DNA of 64,000 nucleotides from CAZTQN01 sp964615765 (lineage in GTDB: Bacteria; Planctomycetota; Phycisphaerae; Phycisphaerales; UBA1924): positions 1 through 64,000 of the forward strand of contig CAZTQN010000005.1 in the NCBI GenBank assembly GCA_964615765.1, written 5' to 3'. A program made the position numbers and the translations under genes. Numbering within the stretch: position 1 is the first letter of the stretch; each line of letters opens with the position of its first letter. This document shows positions 50,198 to 60,998 of the stretch, piece by piece. The notes beneath the pieces were generated by a model. The model ran no database searches. It was not told where the DNA came from and saw only the letters and a list, made by a program, of their open reading frames with translations.

Positions 50198-51751
50198 ATG
50201 AAGAGCTTACGAGCCGGCGCCGACGCTACGCTCAGAACGTCTCGACCATGGTGGCGGAAGAAGCGTTGGCTGGCGGCAATTGTGTTGCTCGTTGCGATCG
50301 CTACTGGCGGGTGGTTCGTGCTGGGCGTGCTTGATGCGAAGCCGCGAATCGTCACCGACTACCGGAGCAGGCTTGAAGCCCTTGTCATGGAGTCACAGAA
50401 CATGCCCGCGGGGGCAGCGAATGCGTGGCCGGAGATTCAAGCCGCGGTGGCGAAGCTCCCGGGCTGCACGGACCGGGTAAAGGCCAGCGACATCTGGGGC
50501 GACGCGGAGCCGGTGGTGGACGTCAAAGTCCTGTACGGCTGGGAAGAGTCTGCCGACTGGAAAGACGCCTCGCCGGAGCAGGTCGCGTCGGGCGCAGCGA
50601 TGTACATCGCGTGCCTGCGCGAAGCGGGGGTGTTCGCCGACCTCGATCGGATCGCGGGCATGAAGTACGCCGCCCGAACGATCGTCGACGAGCCGCTGCT
50701 GCTGTCCACGCTCCCGGAGGCGACGGGTGTACGCGTGCTTGCACGGGTATGCGCCGCCCGTATGGCGGTTGCGTGCGAGGCGCGCGATCTCACGGAGTGG
50801 TCGAGCGCGGCCCGGCAGGCCATCGGTCTTGCCAATCACATCTCGCGCCAGCCAACGCCGATCGAGCACCTGGTCGGCCTCGCGATCGTGAACCTCATCA
50901 TCACGGAGCTGCGGTACAGCATCATGGCGGTCCAGAACCATCCGGCGTGGATTGAGGCCGCCGACGCGGTGATGCGCACGATTCATCTCGGCTCTTCGCG
51001 CGTCGCGTACGAGGGCGAACGCATCATCACGCACGACGTCATCCAGCGGGTATGCACGGACGACGGCGGCGACGACGGGCGCATCATCGTCACCGAGCTG
51101 ACACGATTCTCGTCCGTGGACCCGAACGCGCCCGTGTCGGAGTCCGAGCGCACGTGGAGACATCGACCGATCGGGAACTTCGTGGGGTTTACGCTTCCGG
51201 GGCGCAAAGCTAACGCACAGGCCATCGACGAATTTTTCGATCTTCTCAAGACTGTTGATACGCTGCCGCACGAGCAGCGCTGGGACGCGATTGATCGCCT
51301 GGAGTCAATGGTCGAGGAGACCCAGCCCAAGCGCCTCATGATCGCGGGGATCTATCTCCCGGCCGTCCGCAAGTTCCATGAATCGCTCTACTGCACGCGG
51401 TGTCAGGTAGAGGGCACGCGGCTCATGCTGGCGATCGAACGCTTCAAAGCGACGCACTCGCGCCCCCCCGCTTCGCTGCCCGAGCTCGTGCCCGAGTTTC
51501 TCGCCGAGGTACCGATCGATCCAATCAACGGCGAGCCCTTCGGCTACCGGCCGGTCACAAGCACTGCTTCGTCGATCGGTGCGGGATATGTGGTGTACTC
51601 GTTCGGCCGGGACGGCGAGGACGACGACGCGAAGATCGCGGACGATCCCGGGCGTGCGTTGACCGAGCGCGGCACCGGACACGATTACGTGTTCAACCGC
51701 GCCAAACCCGCGCCCGGGTCACATACGCCCGACACGAACTTTCTCAGATGA
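50198..51751 (+). CDS. Membrane-anchored protein with GspG-like C-terminal domain
   Basis: This is a 517-residue protein with one N-terminal transmembrane helix (WLAAIVLLVAIATGGWFVLGVL) after a basic segment. The large middle part (about 45-410) is helical and unrecognised. The last 110 residues resemble the C-terminal domain of GspG-like major pseudopilins: RLMLAIERFKATHSRPPASL, ELVPEFLAEVPIDPINGEPF, then GYVVYSFGRDGEDDD, an acidic Ca-binding-like loop. Fusion of this module to a different N-terminus is unusual. GCGAGGAC supplies a ribosome binding site before the ATG. It is bounded by nuoF 3'-end duplicates at 50054 and 51865. Confidence 0.7.
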   Translation: MKSLRAGADATLRTSRPWWRKKRWLAAIVLLVAIATGGWFVLGVLDAKPRIVTDYRSRLEALVMESQNMPAGAANAWPEIQAAVAKLPGCTDRVKASDIWGDAEPVVDVKVLYGWEESADWKDASPEQVASGAAMYIACLREAGVFADLDRIAGMKYAARTIVDEPLLLSTLPEATGVRVLARVCAARMAVACEARDLTEWSSAARQAIGLANHISRQPTPIEHLVGLAIVNLIITELRYSIMAVQNHPAWIEAADAVMRTIHLGSSRVAYEGERIITHDVIQRVCTDDGGDDGRIIVTELTRFSSVDPNAPVSESERTWRHRPIGNFVGFTLPGRKANAQAIDEFFDLLKTVDTLPHEQRWDAIDRLESMVEETQPKRLMIAGIYLPAVRKFHESLYCTRCQVEGTRLMLAIERFKATHSRPPASLPELVPEFLAEVPIDPINGEPFGYRPVTSTASSIGAGYVVYSFGRDGEDDDAKIADDPGRALTERGTGHDYVFNRAKPAPGSHTPDTNFLR

Positions 51752-51864
51752 GCCGACCGGGACCACTCGATGCGAGCACGATCGCGCGCTGCCCACTCGC
51801 CGAAAGCGCGGTGGGCAACACACCCTTCGCGTGCACTCGCGGCTTCGACGCTGAATAGCGCCTT

Positions 51865-51924
51865 ACCGCGCCCCCGCCCCCACCGTCATCTTCACCGGCA
51901 CCAGCGTCGGCTTGACGCGGGCGG
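51865..51924 (-). repeat. nuoF 3'-end duplicate, copy 2 (60 nt, perfect)
   Basis: All 60 bases match 54169-54228, the true nuoF end. On the minus strand it encodes ARVKPTLVPVKMTVGAGAR followed by TAA, whereas nuoF itself ends in TGA. It lies 38 nt after the stop of the beta-helix gene on the minus strand. Confidence 0.85.
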
Positions 51925-51962
51925 GAAGAACAGACCTTGCCGGCACACGTATCGGCGGAGCG

Positions 51963-53897
51963 TCAGCACCCCGCGAAGTACCCGGCCAGGAAGTCGAACA
52001 GGTCTTGCACAGACACCGTGCCGGACGCGTTCACGTCCGCCGCGGGGCTTTGCGCGAAGAACGCGGAGATGAAATCGTAGATGTCTTGGATGGTGTCGGC
52101 GCCGGAGCCGTTGAAGTCTCCCGGGCAGCGGAACTCGGACGCGCCGATGTCGATCATGGGCGGAGCGCCGTCGCCGGTGTCGGGCGTGGCCGGACGGTCG
52201 ATGAACCTGGGTGAGCCGGCGATGTCGGTCGTCACACTCGGCGCGACGGCGAGGAACGCGGGGTTGCTGCCGGCGTCGATGCACGGCGAGGCGGCGCTCA
52301 ATCGGAAGTCTGTCGTGGACACGGTCGCGAACAGCGGGTCGTTGAAGATGTTGCCCACGCCCGGGGCGCCGGCTGGGACGACCGATCGCTGAACGGTGAT
52401 GGTTCCGGAGAAGGGCTCTGCGCCCGAGTTCCACACGATGGTGTTGGTGATGGTGGCGAGGTCGGTGGCGGAGAGCGCCGCGACGGCACCGACGCCGGGT
52501 GCGCCCGCCGCACCGGGGACACAGCAGGGCGGGCCGAACGTGCAGAACGGGGACTGAGCCGCGCCGGCGCCCGGCAACCCGGGGGTGCTGTTGACGATCG
52601 TGCAGTTGACCAGGTCCAGCGTGCTGCTGGCGGCGACGGCACCCCCGGTGCCCGCGTTTCCGCCGTTGTTGCCGCAGTTGAACCCGCTGATCATGCCGGC
52701 CCCGCCGTTGCCTCCCGAGTTTGCGGAGAGCACCGAGTTGACGATCACGGTCGGGGTAAGCGAGCCGGCAAAGACGGCTCCGCCGCGGCCGCCCACGGCG
52801 CCGGGGCCGCCATACGCGTTGGGGTTGGTCGAGAATTGGGTTCCTCCGTTCCCGCCGAGGTTGGAGACGAAGGTTGAGGACTCGATCCGAAGCGAGCCAC
52901 CCTGGACGGCGATACCGCCGCCGTCGCCGCCCGCGCCGTTGGCGGCTGCGTTGCCGCCGAAGAGTCCGCCGCTGCCACCGCCGCCGGCCTGGTTGTTCTC
53001 GAAGCGGCAGTTGCGGAAGGTTGAAGTTGAGTTGAAGGCCCAGTACGCCCCTCCGCTCCCGCCGGGCCCGCCGGCGCCGGAGACGATGATGCAGCTATCG
53101 CCGTTGACTCCGTTGCCGGCGCGGTTGCCGATGAAAGCGCAGTTGATGAAGGTGGGCGAGGAGTTCAGGGAGGCGACGGCGCCGCCGTTCCCGCCGGGCC
53201 GGTTGTTGGACGTGGCGTTGCCGCCGCTGCAACCTCCTCCGAGGGAAGGCACGGCGCCGCGGTTGTTGCTGAACACGCAGTTGGTGAACACGGGTGTCGA
53301 GCCGAGGCCGATGGACACGGCGCCGCCGGGCAAGCCGCCGAGATTGCTCGGGTTGCCGGTGGGGCGGAAGTTGCCGACGTGGTCGTCGAAGACACAGTCG
53401 TTGACGCGTGCGGCGCTGGCCAGGACGTGAAGCGCCACGCCGCCGAACTCGGTTGCACCATAGAAGCCACGCCCGCCGGAGATGGTGACGCGATCGAGAA
53501 GCGTGGCGGCTGAGGCGCCGTTGAATCGGAACGCGGGATCCACAAAGGGCGGCGGGCCGGATGCCGCGCCCGTGATGCGGGTGCGGCTGGCGAGGGGATC
53601 TGCCGGGCGCTGGTCGATGCTGGTCTCGGTGCCCGCAAACCCGCCGTAGACCTTTACCCCGCTCGGGATGGTCATGGTCTGCGTTGTTGGGTACGTCCCT
53701 TCGGCGATCCAGACCTGGTCGCCGCTGACGGCGTTGTTGATCGCGCTCGCCAAGTTGGTCGTCGCGGTGTTCCAAGGCGGAGCCGCGCCGGGGCCGGCCG
53801 CACGCACCGTGCGGATTGTCTGGGCGTTGCAGAAACCAGCGGACGACAGCACGGCGAGAACACCCGCCGCAGCCACTCGAAACTTCAAAGTTGACAT
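51963..53897 (-). CDS. Secreted right-handed beta-helix protein with dockerin-like Gly-Cys tail
   Basis: This 644-residue protein has a signal peptide (LKFRVAAAGVLAVLSSAGFCNAQ). The core is a chlamydial POMP-like/pectate-lyase-like right-handed beta-helix. IRTVRAAGPG and WNTATTNLASAINNAVSGDQV, DQVWIAEGTYPTTQTMTIPSG open it. Repeated short units then follow (FTNCVFSNNRGA, FINCAFIGNRAGN, FRNCRFENNQAGG, IESSTFVSNLGGN) among Gly-rich loops. The C-terminus has two EF-hand-like repeats (CPGDFNGSGADTIQDIYDFI and DVNASGTVSVQDLFDFLAGY) and ends in Gly-Cys. It is probably displayed on the surface or secreted. GGAGAGTGGTC before the ATG supports the start. Confidence 0.85.
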   Translation of the reverse strand: MSTLKFRVAAAGVLAVLSSAGFCNAQTIRTVRAAGPGAAPPWNTATTNLASAINNAVSGDQVWIAEGTYPTTQTMTIPSGVKVYGGFAGTETSIDQRPADPLASRTRITGAASGPPPFVDPAFRFNGASAATLLDRVTISGGRGFYGATEFGGVALHVLASAARVNDCVFDDHVGNFRPTGNPSNLGGLPGGAVSIGLGSTPVFTNCVFSNNRGAVPSLGGGCSGGNATSNNRPGGNGGAVASLNSSPTFINCAFIGNRAGNGVNGDSCIIVSGAGGPGGSGGAYWAFNSTSTFRNCRFENNQAGGGGSGGLFGGNAAANGAGGDGGGIAVQGGSLRIESSTFVSNLGGNGGTQFSTNPNAYGGPGAVGGRGGAVFAGSLTPTVIVNSVLSANSGGNGGAGMISGFNCGNNGGNAGTGGAVAASSTLDLVNCTIVNSTPGLPGAGAAQSPFCTFGPPCCVPGAAGAPGVGAVAALSATDLATITNTIVWNSGAEPFSGTITVQRSVVPAGAPGVGNIFNDPLFATVSTTDFRLSAASPCIDAGSNPAFLAVAPSVTTDIAGSPRFIDRPATPDTGDGAPPMIDIGASEFRCPGDFNGSGADTIQDIYDFISAFFAQSPAADVNASGTVSVQDLFDFLAGYFAGC

Positions 53898-54166
53898 GAC
53901 CACTCTCCGGAGCGCGACGCCGTGGTTTGCACGCACATGTCCGTACACACCTTTCGCAGTCTACCCTGAGCGTATCAGCACCGCCAACGAATCCGCGGCG
54001 GCTCTCATGGTTGTTCTAACTTTCACACTTTGCTGGACAGTCTATCACCCGATTTAGTGGTGAGTGCGCGACCGCGTTCGCCGATTCTGCTTCGGCGAGC
54101 TCGGCGCGTTTGCAAAAAAAACGTTCGATTCGTTCCGACGGGAAGCCGCTTACATCGGCGTTGTGG
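53898..54166. other. Intergenic region between beta-helix gene and nuoF
   Basis: This A/T-richer segment holds no gene I can support. It contains the upstream region of the beta-helix gene (minus strand) and the tail region of nuoF. An AAAAAAAA run lies at 54113-54120. No terminator stem precedes it. Confidence 0.5.
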
Positions 54167-55588
<1,422 letters not shown>

Positions 55589-55804
55589 GGCTGGAGGGTA
55601 TTCGGTCCCAAAGGCTCGAGAGAGTCATGTCACCCGAACGGGAAGTTCTGCCGGGAAACGGCCAGAATTGGGTGGGTTGACCGGCGTTTGAGTGGTCAGT
55701 AGCCGATCCTTCGGTAGTCTATTGGCACGCGGCCGGGATGCCGCGGAGATGAATACGCGCACACCCTGGCACACCCCGCCTCGCGGGCTCGGGAGATGTT
55801 CGGC

Positions 55805-57310
55805 ATGCGGACGATAATCAAGCGTGCGGTCGCGATGGCCGCGGGGATTCTGGCGCTGTGCGGGTCGGCCGCGGCGTCGCCGAGCGCGGAAGCGTCCGCG
55901 AATGCGGGTGACGACGAAGTTCTGTACTGGAACAACGTCCTGCTGGACCGGTATCGCGAGGACTTCGGGACCGGATGCCCGTGCCCGCTGGCCCGGGCCG
56001 GCGCGATGGTGCAGGTCGCCGTCTACGACGCGGTCAACTCGATCGATCGTCAGTACGAACCGTACTTGGACTTTGTGGACTCGACGCCGACGGCCTCGAA
56101 GGAGGCGGCGGTGGCGGCTGCGGCTTACCGGACGATGATCGCCCTGTTCCCCAACTCCCGCCTGGAACTGCTGGGGCTGTACCAGAACCGCCTGAGCCGC
56201 ATCCCGATGAGCCCGGATCGGGCCGAGGGGATCCGGATCGGCAACCGTGCGGCGCGGCAGATCCTGGCGGCGCGGGAGAACGACGGCTCCGAGTTGGAGC
56301 AGACGTACACGTTCGGGCGCGAGCCGGGTGACTACATCCCCGTCCCGCCGAACTTCAGCCCCGTGTGCGACCCGCAGTGGACGCGCGTGACGCCGTTCGC
56401 GATGGAGATCAATACGCAGTTCCGCCCGAAGATCGGGCCGTGCGGGTTCCGGAACATGTCGCGCCTGCTCAAGAGCCCGCAGTACGCGGCGCAGTTGAAC
56501 GAGGTGAAGTCGCTCGGCTCTCGCAACAGCACGACGCGCACGGACGAGCAGACCCGGATCGCCTTCTTCTGGGCCAACGACATCAACGGAACCTACAAGC
56601 CGCCGGGCCACCTGTTCGACATCACGCAGGTCATCTCGCGGCAGAACAGCCTGACGCTGACGCAGAACGCGCGGCTGTTCGCGCTGGTGGGCCTTGGCAA
56701 CGGGGACGCCGGGCTGGTCGCGTGGGACGCGAAGTACGCGACGGACGTTGACTTGTGGCGTCCGGTGACGGGCATCCGCCGGGCTCACCTGGACGGCAAC
56801 CCGCTGACGGAGCGGGCCCCGAACTGGGCCCCGCTGAACCCGTTCACCCCGCCGTTTCCGGCGTGGATCTCGGGGCACGCGACGTTCGGCGCGGCGAACG
56901 CGGCCGTGCTGGCGGGCTACTTCGGCACCGACACGATGACGTTCACCATCGACTCGGAAGACCCGTTCTACAACGACCTGCCGGTGGCGGGCCCGCGGAC
57001 GTTCACGTCGTTCTCCGCCGCGGCGGTTGAGAACGGGCTGAGCCGCGTGTACCTGGGCGTCCACTTCCGGATGGACGCGAGCGACGGGAACGCCGCGGGC
57101 TTTGCCCTCGGGACGTACATCGCGCGGAACTTCCTGAACCGGCTGTGCGTGGCGGATTACAACCGCGACGGGCTGACGGACTCGGGCGACATGTTCGGGT
57201 TCTACGACGACTACAACACGGGCGACCTGGCGGCGGACCTGAACAACGACGGCGACGTCGACATGAAGGACCTGGACGCGTTCATGAACGCGTACGTCAA
57301 CGGCTGCTGA
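55805..57310 (+). CDS. Vanadium haloperoxidase / PAP2-type phosphatase with dockerin-like Gly-Cys tail
   Basis: This 501-residue secreted protein (signal RAVAMAAGILALCGSAAAS) has the vanadate/phosphate-binding motifs of the haloperoxidase-PAP2 superfamily. These are KYATDVDLWRPVTG (K-x7-RP-like), FPAWISGHATFGAAN (SGH) and SRVYLGVHFRMDASDG (SR-x3-GxHF-x3-D). Members are vanadium-dependent haloperoxidases or acid phosphatases, and the long N-terminal helical part (AMVQVAVYDAVNSIDRQYEP) favours the haloperoxidase type. The C-terminus has two EF-hand-like repeats (DYNRDGLTDSGDMFGFYDDY and DLNNDGDVDMKDLDAFMNAY) and ends NGC. The ATG at 55805 has GGGAG at 55791. An ATG at 55796 would overlap that site. 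Confidence 0.85.
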   Translation: MRTIIKRAVAMAAGILALCGSAAASPSAEASANAGDDEVLYWNNVLLDRYREDFGTGCPCPLARAGAMVQVAVYDAVNSIDRQYEPYLDFVDSTPTASKEAAVAAAAYRTMIALFPNSRLELLGLYQNRLSRIPMSPDRAEGIRIGNRAARQILAARENDGSELEQTYTFGREPGDYIPVPPNFSPVCDPQWTRVTPFAMEINTQFRPKIGPCGFRNMSRLLKSPQYAAQLNEVKSLGSRNSTTRTDEQTRIAFFWANDINGTYKPPGHLFDITQVISRQNSLTLTQNARLFALVGLGNGDAGLVAWDAKYATDVDLWRPVTGIRRAHLDGNPLTERAPNWAPLNPFTPPFPAWISGHATFGAANAAVLAGYFGTDTMTFTIDSEDPFYNDLPVAGPRTFTSFSAAAVENGLSRVYLGVHFRMDASDGNAAGFALGTYIARNFLNRLCVADYNRDGLTDSGDMFGFYDDYNTGDLAADLNNDGDVDMKDLDAFMNAYVNGC

Positions 57311-57445
57311 GCCGACCGCCGCCGCGGCGTTCCGCGGCGCCAACCTGCATCACCTGTGCCGCCCGTCGGGATTCGCCCGGCGGGCGGTGTGTTTCCGGAC
57401 GCGATGAGTCTGAAGCGATCGGGGGGTCGACCCGATAGACGGGGT

Positions 57446-58081
57446 ATGGACACGCGCTGGTCCGCCGACGCCGCCGATGCTTCGCCGAACTCGTCCCCGG
57501 TTCCGCCGCCGGTCATGCCGCCGGTGCGCGAGGGAGCGGACTTTGCGCCGCGCCCGCGGCATCGGGACATGGCGGCGGCCCAGGAACTGTCGCGCCTTGA
57601 GGGGAAAGTCGGCAGCGGGGCCCGCAACATGGGCATGGTGCTGGCCCTGGGGCTGGTGTTCCTGGGCGTGGCGAGCCTGATCAAGCCGGACCCGCGCTCG
57701 GCGACGGCGAACCCGGGGGGCGGGACCGGCGCGATGCCGGTCGCGGGCGCCGACGGGCTGGAGCACATCCGCACGGTGAAGCCGGAGCGGGCGGCGGAAG
57801 TGGCGGCGGAACTGGCCCGCACGCCGCACCCCAAGGGATGGAAGCTGCTGGGCCTGCTGCAGGATCAGCGGTACCACGTGCTGGTGTACACGAGCCCGGA
57901 CGGCCCGCGGTACAGCGTGTTCGCGCTGACGGGCGCGCTGCTGGAGGCGGACCTGCCGGCCGACCAGATCTACCGCGTGTTCCCGGATCTGGACGTGACC
58001 AAACTGCGGGCCGACCCGCCGAACGGCGTGACACCGACGGGCCCGCTGATGCTCGCGGACCCGAAGGGGATCGGGGACTGA
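57446..58081 (+). CDS. Single-pass membrane protein, unknown function
   Basis: This is a 211-residue protein. A Pro/Ser-rich cytoplasmic N-terminus (about 1-60) is followed by one transmembrane helix (NMGMVLALGLVFLGVASLI). The soluble C-terminal domain contains AAEVAAELARTPHPKGWKLL, DQRYHVLVYTSPDGPRYSVF and ADQIYRVFPDLDVTKL. No family is recognised. It lies between the haloperoxidase and nuoH, convergent with nuoH. Start 57446 was chosen over Met 57404, which would add a basic, poorly conserved stretch. Confidence 0.65.
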   Translation: MDTRWSADAADASPNSSPVPPPVMPPVREGADFAPRPRHRDMAAAQELSRLEGKVGSGARNMGMVLALGLVFLGVASLIKPDPRSATANPGGGTGAMPVAGADGLEHIRTVKPERAAEVAAELARTPHPKGWKLLGLLQDQRYHVLVYTSPDGPRYSVFALTGALLEADLPADQIYRVFPDLDVTKLRADPPNGVTPTGPLMLADPKGIGD

Positions 58082-58133
58082 GGGGCGGGCGCGGCGCGCA
58101 CTTCAAGCGGCACGCCGCGCGCGGGCAGGACCA

Positions 58134-59510
58134 TCACATCGGTCGATCGGCCAGCGCCACCGGGTCGGTGGGGCGGGTGTTCACGCGTTCGCCCTCGAGG
58201 GGGTAGAAGCGTGAGCCGGCGAGGCGGACTTTCTTGTTGCTGGTGGCGCGGGGCAGGTCGGTGATGAACAGGGCGATCACGCCGAGGAGCCCGAGGTTGA
58301 ACAGGAGCATGGCCCACCAGCCGGTGTGACCGGTGTGAGTCATGATGCTGACGCCGACGAGGATGGCGATGGCGAGGGGGATGGCGCCGTTCCAGGCGAC
58401 GGACATGACCTGGTCGAACTTGAGGCGGGGGATGGTCCATCGGACGAGCATGATCAGCCCGATGATGAGCAGCATCTTGAAGATGAACACGTGGAACTTG
58501 GCGAGCACGCCGAGGATGGTGAAGTTCTCCGGGTGCAGCAGGTGGGCCCCGTCGGCGCCGAGCCAGCCGAGCGGGAGGTGGTAGCCGCCCAGGAACAGCA
58601 GCGCGAAGAAGGCGGCCCCGGTGGAGAAGTGGATGTACTCGCTGAGCAGCAAGAGGCCCATGCGCATGGCGGTGTATTCGGTGTGGTACCCGCCGACGAG
58701 TTCCTGCTCACACTCGGCGTTGTCGAAGGGCGTGCGGTTGGATTCGGCGAGCAGACAGATGAAGAAGAGCACGGCCATGACGGGCTGGGCCAGGATCAGC
58801 CAGCCGTGGGCGGCCTGGTAGGAGATGATGTTCTGCGGGATGAGCGAGCCGACCATGAGCAGGACGGTCAGGATCGCCAGGCCCATGGGGATCTCGTACG
58901 AGATCATCTGGGCCGAGGCGCGGAGGGCGCCGAGGAAGGAGTACTTGTTGTTGCTGGCCCACCCGGCGAGGGTGACGGCGTAGATGGCCAGGGAGGCCGT
59001 CGCGAGCAGCCAGACGATGCCGATGTTCAGCGCGGCCCCGGCGACGGTGACGGTCTGAGCGGGGACGGTCCATTCCAGGACCGGGATGGTCCACTCCGGC
59101 ACGCGGAGTTCGCCGCCGAAGGGGATGACGGCAAAGCCGATGAGCGCCGGGATGACCACGATGACGGACGCGAGAGTGAAGAGGGTTTTATCCGCGCCAC
59201 GCGGCGTGTAGTCCTCTTTGAGCAGCATCTTCAAGCCGTCGGCGAGGGCCTGCCCAAGCCCGAAGAACCCCTTGAGGAACTTGAGGATGGGCAGCCCGAG
59301 GTCGAGCCCGACGCGGTTGGGGCCGATGCGGTCCTGGATGTAGGCGGAGATCTTGCGCTCGAGGTACGTGCCCCCGCCGCCAAGCCCCAGCAGAAGTTGG
59401 AACACCACCACAACCACGGCCACACTGATGAGCAGCTGGCTCGTCAACCAGGAAGGGGCCGGAGTCGCGGCGAGAACGCCCGTAAGCGTCGCGAGGTTCG
59501 TCGGGTCCAT
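58134..59510 (-). CDS. nuoH: NADH-quinone oxidoreductase subunit H
   Basis: This is a membrane subunit of complex I that sits at the quinone chamber. Multiple transmembrane helices are evident. Hallmark segments are YLERKISAYIQDRIGPNRVG, the FLKGFFGLGQALADGLKML helix and KEDYTPRGADK. FDNAECEQELVGGYHTEYTA carries the conserved glutamates and is followed by MRMGLLLLSEYIHF. At 458 residues it is longer than usual (320-350), with extra loop sequence and a polar C-terminus. TACACT 8 nt upstream of its ATG suggests a leaderless transcript. The usual neighbours nuoG and nuoI are absent. Confidence 0.95.
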   Translation of the reverse strand: MDPTNLATLTGVLAATPAPSWLTSQLLISVAVVVVVFQLLLGLGGGGTYLERKISAYIQDRIGPNRVGLDLGLPILKFLKGFFGLGQALADGLKMLLKEDYTPRGADKTLFTLASVIVVIPALIGFAVIPFGGELRVPEWTIPVLEWTVPAQTVTVAGAALNIGIVWLLATASLAIYAVTLAGWASNNKYSFLGALRASAQMISYEIPMGLAILTVLLMVGSLIPQNIISYQAAHGWLILAQPVMAVLFFICLLAESNRTPFDNAECEQELVGGYHTEYTAMRMGLLLLSEYIHFSTGAAFFALLFLGGYHLPLGWLGADGAHLLHPENFTILGVLAKFHVFIFKMLLIIGLIMLVRWTIPRLKFDQVMSVAWNGAIPLAIAILVGVSIMTHTGHTGWWAMLLFNLGLLGVIALFITDLPRATSNKKVRLAGSRFYPLEGERVNTRPTDPVALADRPM

Positions 59511-59518
59511 GGGCGGAC

Positions 59519-59524
59519 AGTGTA
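59519..59524 (-). promoter_or_regulatory. -10 box before nuoH
   Basis: Read on the minus strand, TACACT ends 8 nt before the nuoH start codon. No Shine-Dalgarno sequence is present. Confidence 0.5.
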
Positions 59525-59612
59525 GGGGCTCGGCGGCCCGACACCACTCTCAGATCACCCCGCCCTCCCCCGGCACGACGCCGGTCGGGTGGCTTCAGAA
59601 AGGAATCGGAAC

Positions 59613-59783
59613 GTGCTCTACACCATCCTCGGGATCATCCACCTCATCCTGGTCGTGTTCGCGGGGTTCGAGATCCTGACCTCGTCCAAGCCGCTTTTGC
59701 ACAAGGTGCTGTGGCTGCTGTTCATCCTGCTTTTGCCGGTGATCGGGCTGGTGGTGTACTTCCTGGTCGGGCGCGGGTCGTGA
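59613..59783 (+). CDS. PLDc_N-type small membrane protein
   Basis: This is a 56-residue protein with two hydrophobic helices (YTILGIIHLILVVFAGFEIL and LWLLFILLLPVIGLVVYFLV) separated by TSSKPLLHKV. It ends in GRGS. The pattern with a Pro in the second helix followed by GLxxYFLxGR matches the PLDc_N domain found at the N-terminus of cardiolipin synthases and as stand-alone peptides. Function unknown. GTG at 59613 has AAAGGA 8 nt upstream. GTG at 59589 is also in frame. Confidence 0.75.
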   Translation: MLYTILGIIHLILVVFAGFEILTSSKPLLHKVLWLLFILLLPVIGLVVYFLVGRGS

Positions 59784-59828
59784 GGCACGACGCAGGGATG
59801 GGGAGAGCCCTCGGGCCCGGTGCGGCAC

Positions 59829-59834
59829 TACACT
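59829..59834 (+). promoter_or_regulatory. -10 box before accA
   Basis: TACACT ends 7 nt before the accA ATG, again suggesting a leaderless mRNA. No -35 element is obvious. Confidence 0.5.
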
Positions 59835-59841
59835 CCGCGCG

Positions 59842-60891
59842 ATGACGGCGTTTTATCAACTGGACTTCGAGAAGGCGGCGACCGAGACTGAGCGGCAGAT
59901 CGAGGCGGCCGAGGCGCGCTTGCGCCGCGTGCAGGCCGGGGTCGGCGCGGGCGTGGGCCCGGGCGACGGAGACCGCGCCGGCGAGGACGGTCTGCCCGCC
60001 GCGGACAGCCCGGAGTCCATCCGGCGCGAGATCGACGCCCTGCGGGCCCGCTTTGCGCAGCAGTTGACGGAGGCGTACCGCCAGCTGTCGCCGTGGGACA
60101 CCGTGCGGGTGGCCCGCCACCCCAAGCGCCCGCAGACGCGCGACTACATCGAGATGATCTGCAAGGACTTCTGCGAACTCTCCGGCGACCGGCGCTTCGG
60201 CGACGACCCCGCGATGGTCACGGGCTTTGCCCGCATCGGCTCGACGAAGGTCCTGATCGTCGGGCACCAAAAGGGCCGCACCACAGGCGAGAAGATCGCG
60301 TGCCACTTCGGGTGCGCCCATCCGGAGGGGTATCGCAAGGCGTTGGCGAAGATGCGGCTTGCGGAGAAGTTCCGCCTACCGATCGTGACGCTGGTGGACA
60401 CGCCCGGCGCGTACCCGGGCGTCGGCGCGGAGGCGCGCGGGCAGGCGGAGGCGATCGCGCTGAACCTGCGCGAGATGAGCCGCCTGAAGACGCCGATCGT
60501 GAGCATCGTCATTGGCGAGGGCGGCTCGGGCGGCGCGCTGGGGATCGCCGTCGCGGACCGCGTCGCGATGCTGCAGCACGCGTGGTACTCGGTGATCAGC
60601 CCGGAAGGGTGTGCGGCGATCCTGTGGAAGCAGGCCAACGAGCAGACCAACGCCGCGGCGGCGCACGCGCTGAAACTGACGTCGAAGGACAATCTGTCCC
60701 TGGGCATCGCCGACGCGGTCATCCCCGAACCCGTGGGCGGCGCACACCGCGACCCGAAGGGCACGGCGAGCAACCTTGAGCGGTGGATCGTGGACCAGTT
60801 GCACGAACTCAAGCAGCACGCGCCGGCGACATTGCCGACGACGCGATACGACCGCTTCCGCAAGCTGGGGTCGTACGCCGAGTCGGCGTGA
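59842..60891 (+). CDS. accA: Acetyl-CoA carboxylase carboxyltransferase subunit alpha
   Basis: Together with AccD it transfers the carboxyl group from carboxybiotin to acetyl-CoA, making malonyl-CoA for fatty-acid synthesis. At 349 residues it is slightly longer than E. coli AccA (319), with a Gly/Asp-rich loop at about 35-55. Motifs are FEKAATETERQIEAAEARL at the start, VARHPKRPQTRDYIEMIC and MVTGFARIGSTKVLIVGHQKG. The carboxyltransferase core is VTLVDTPGAYPGVGAEARGQ followed by VIGEGGSGGALGIAVADRV. The beta subunit is not in the window. Confidence 0.96.
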   Translation: MTAFYQLDFEKAATETERQIEAAEARLRRVQAGVGAGVGPGDGDRAGEDGLPAADSPESIRREIDALRARFAQQLTEAYRQLSPWDTVRVARHPKRPQTRDYIEMICKDFCELSGDRRFGDDPAMVTGFARIGSTKVLIVGHQKGRTTGEKIACHFGCAHPEGYRKALAKMRLAEKFRLPIVTLVDTPGAYPGVGAEARGQAEAIALNLREMSRLKTPIVSIVIGEGGSGGALGIAVADRVAMLQHAWYSVISPEGCAAILWKQANEQTNAAAAHALKLTSKDNLSLGIADAVIPEPVGGAHRDPKGTASNLERWIVDQLHELKQHAPATLPTTRYDRFRKLGSYAESA

Positions 60892-60911
60892 CGGGGCGGA
60901 TCCCCCGTGCG

Positions 60912-60940
60912 TTGACGTAGGGAGGGCGTTTCCGTATACT
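60912..60940 (+). promoter_or_regulatory. Sigma70-type promoter of the dksA-like gene
   Basis: TTGACG (60912-60917) and TATACT (60935-60940) are separated by 17 nt, a near-consensus housekeeping promoter. Transcription would start near 60947, giving a leader of about 50 nt. Confidence 0.75.
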
Positions 60941-60998
60941 CCCCGACTTTTTTCGGTCGGATGGCGTTCGGTACACCCCAAAATCACCGTTCTACGTC

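Noticed and set aside
50038..50334. Small plus-strand gene starting near 50038 or 50110
   Set aside because: It overlaps the start of the clear 517-residue gene in another frame and reads as Arg-rich, domain-less sequence.
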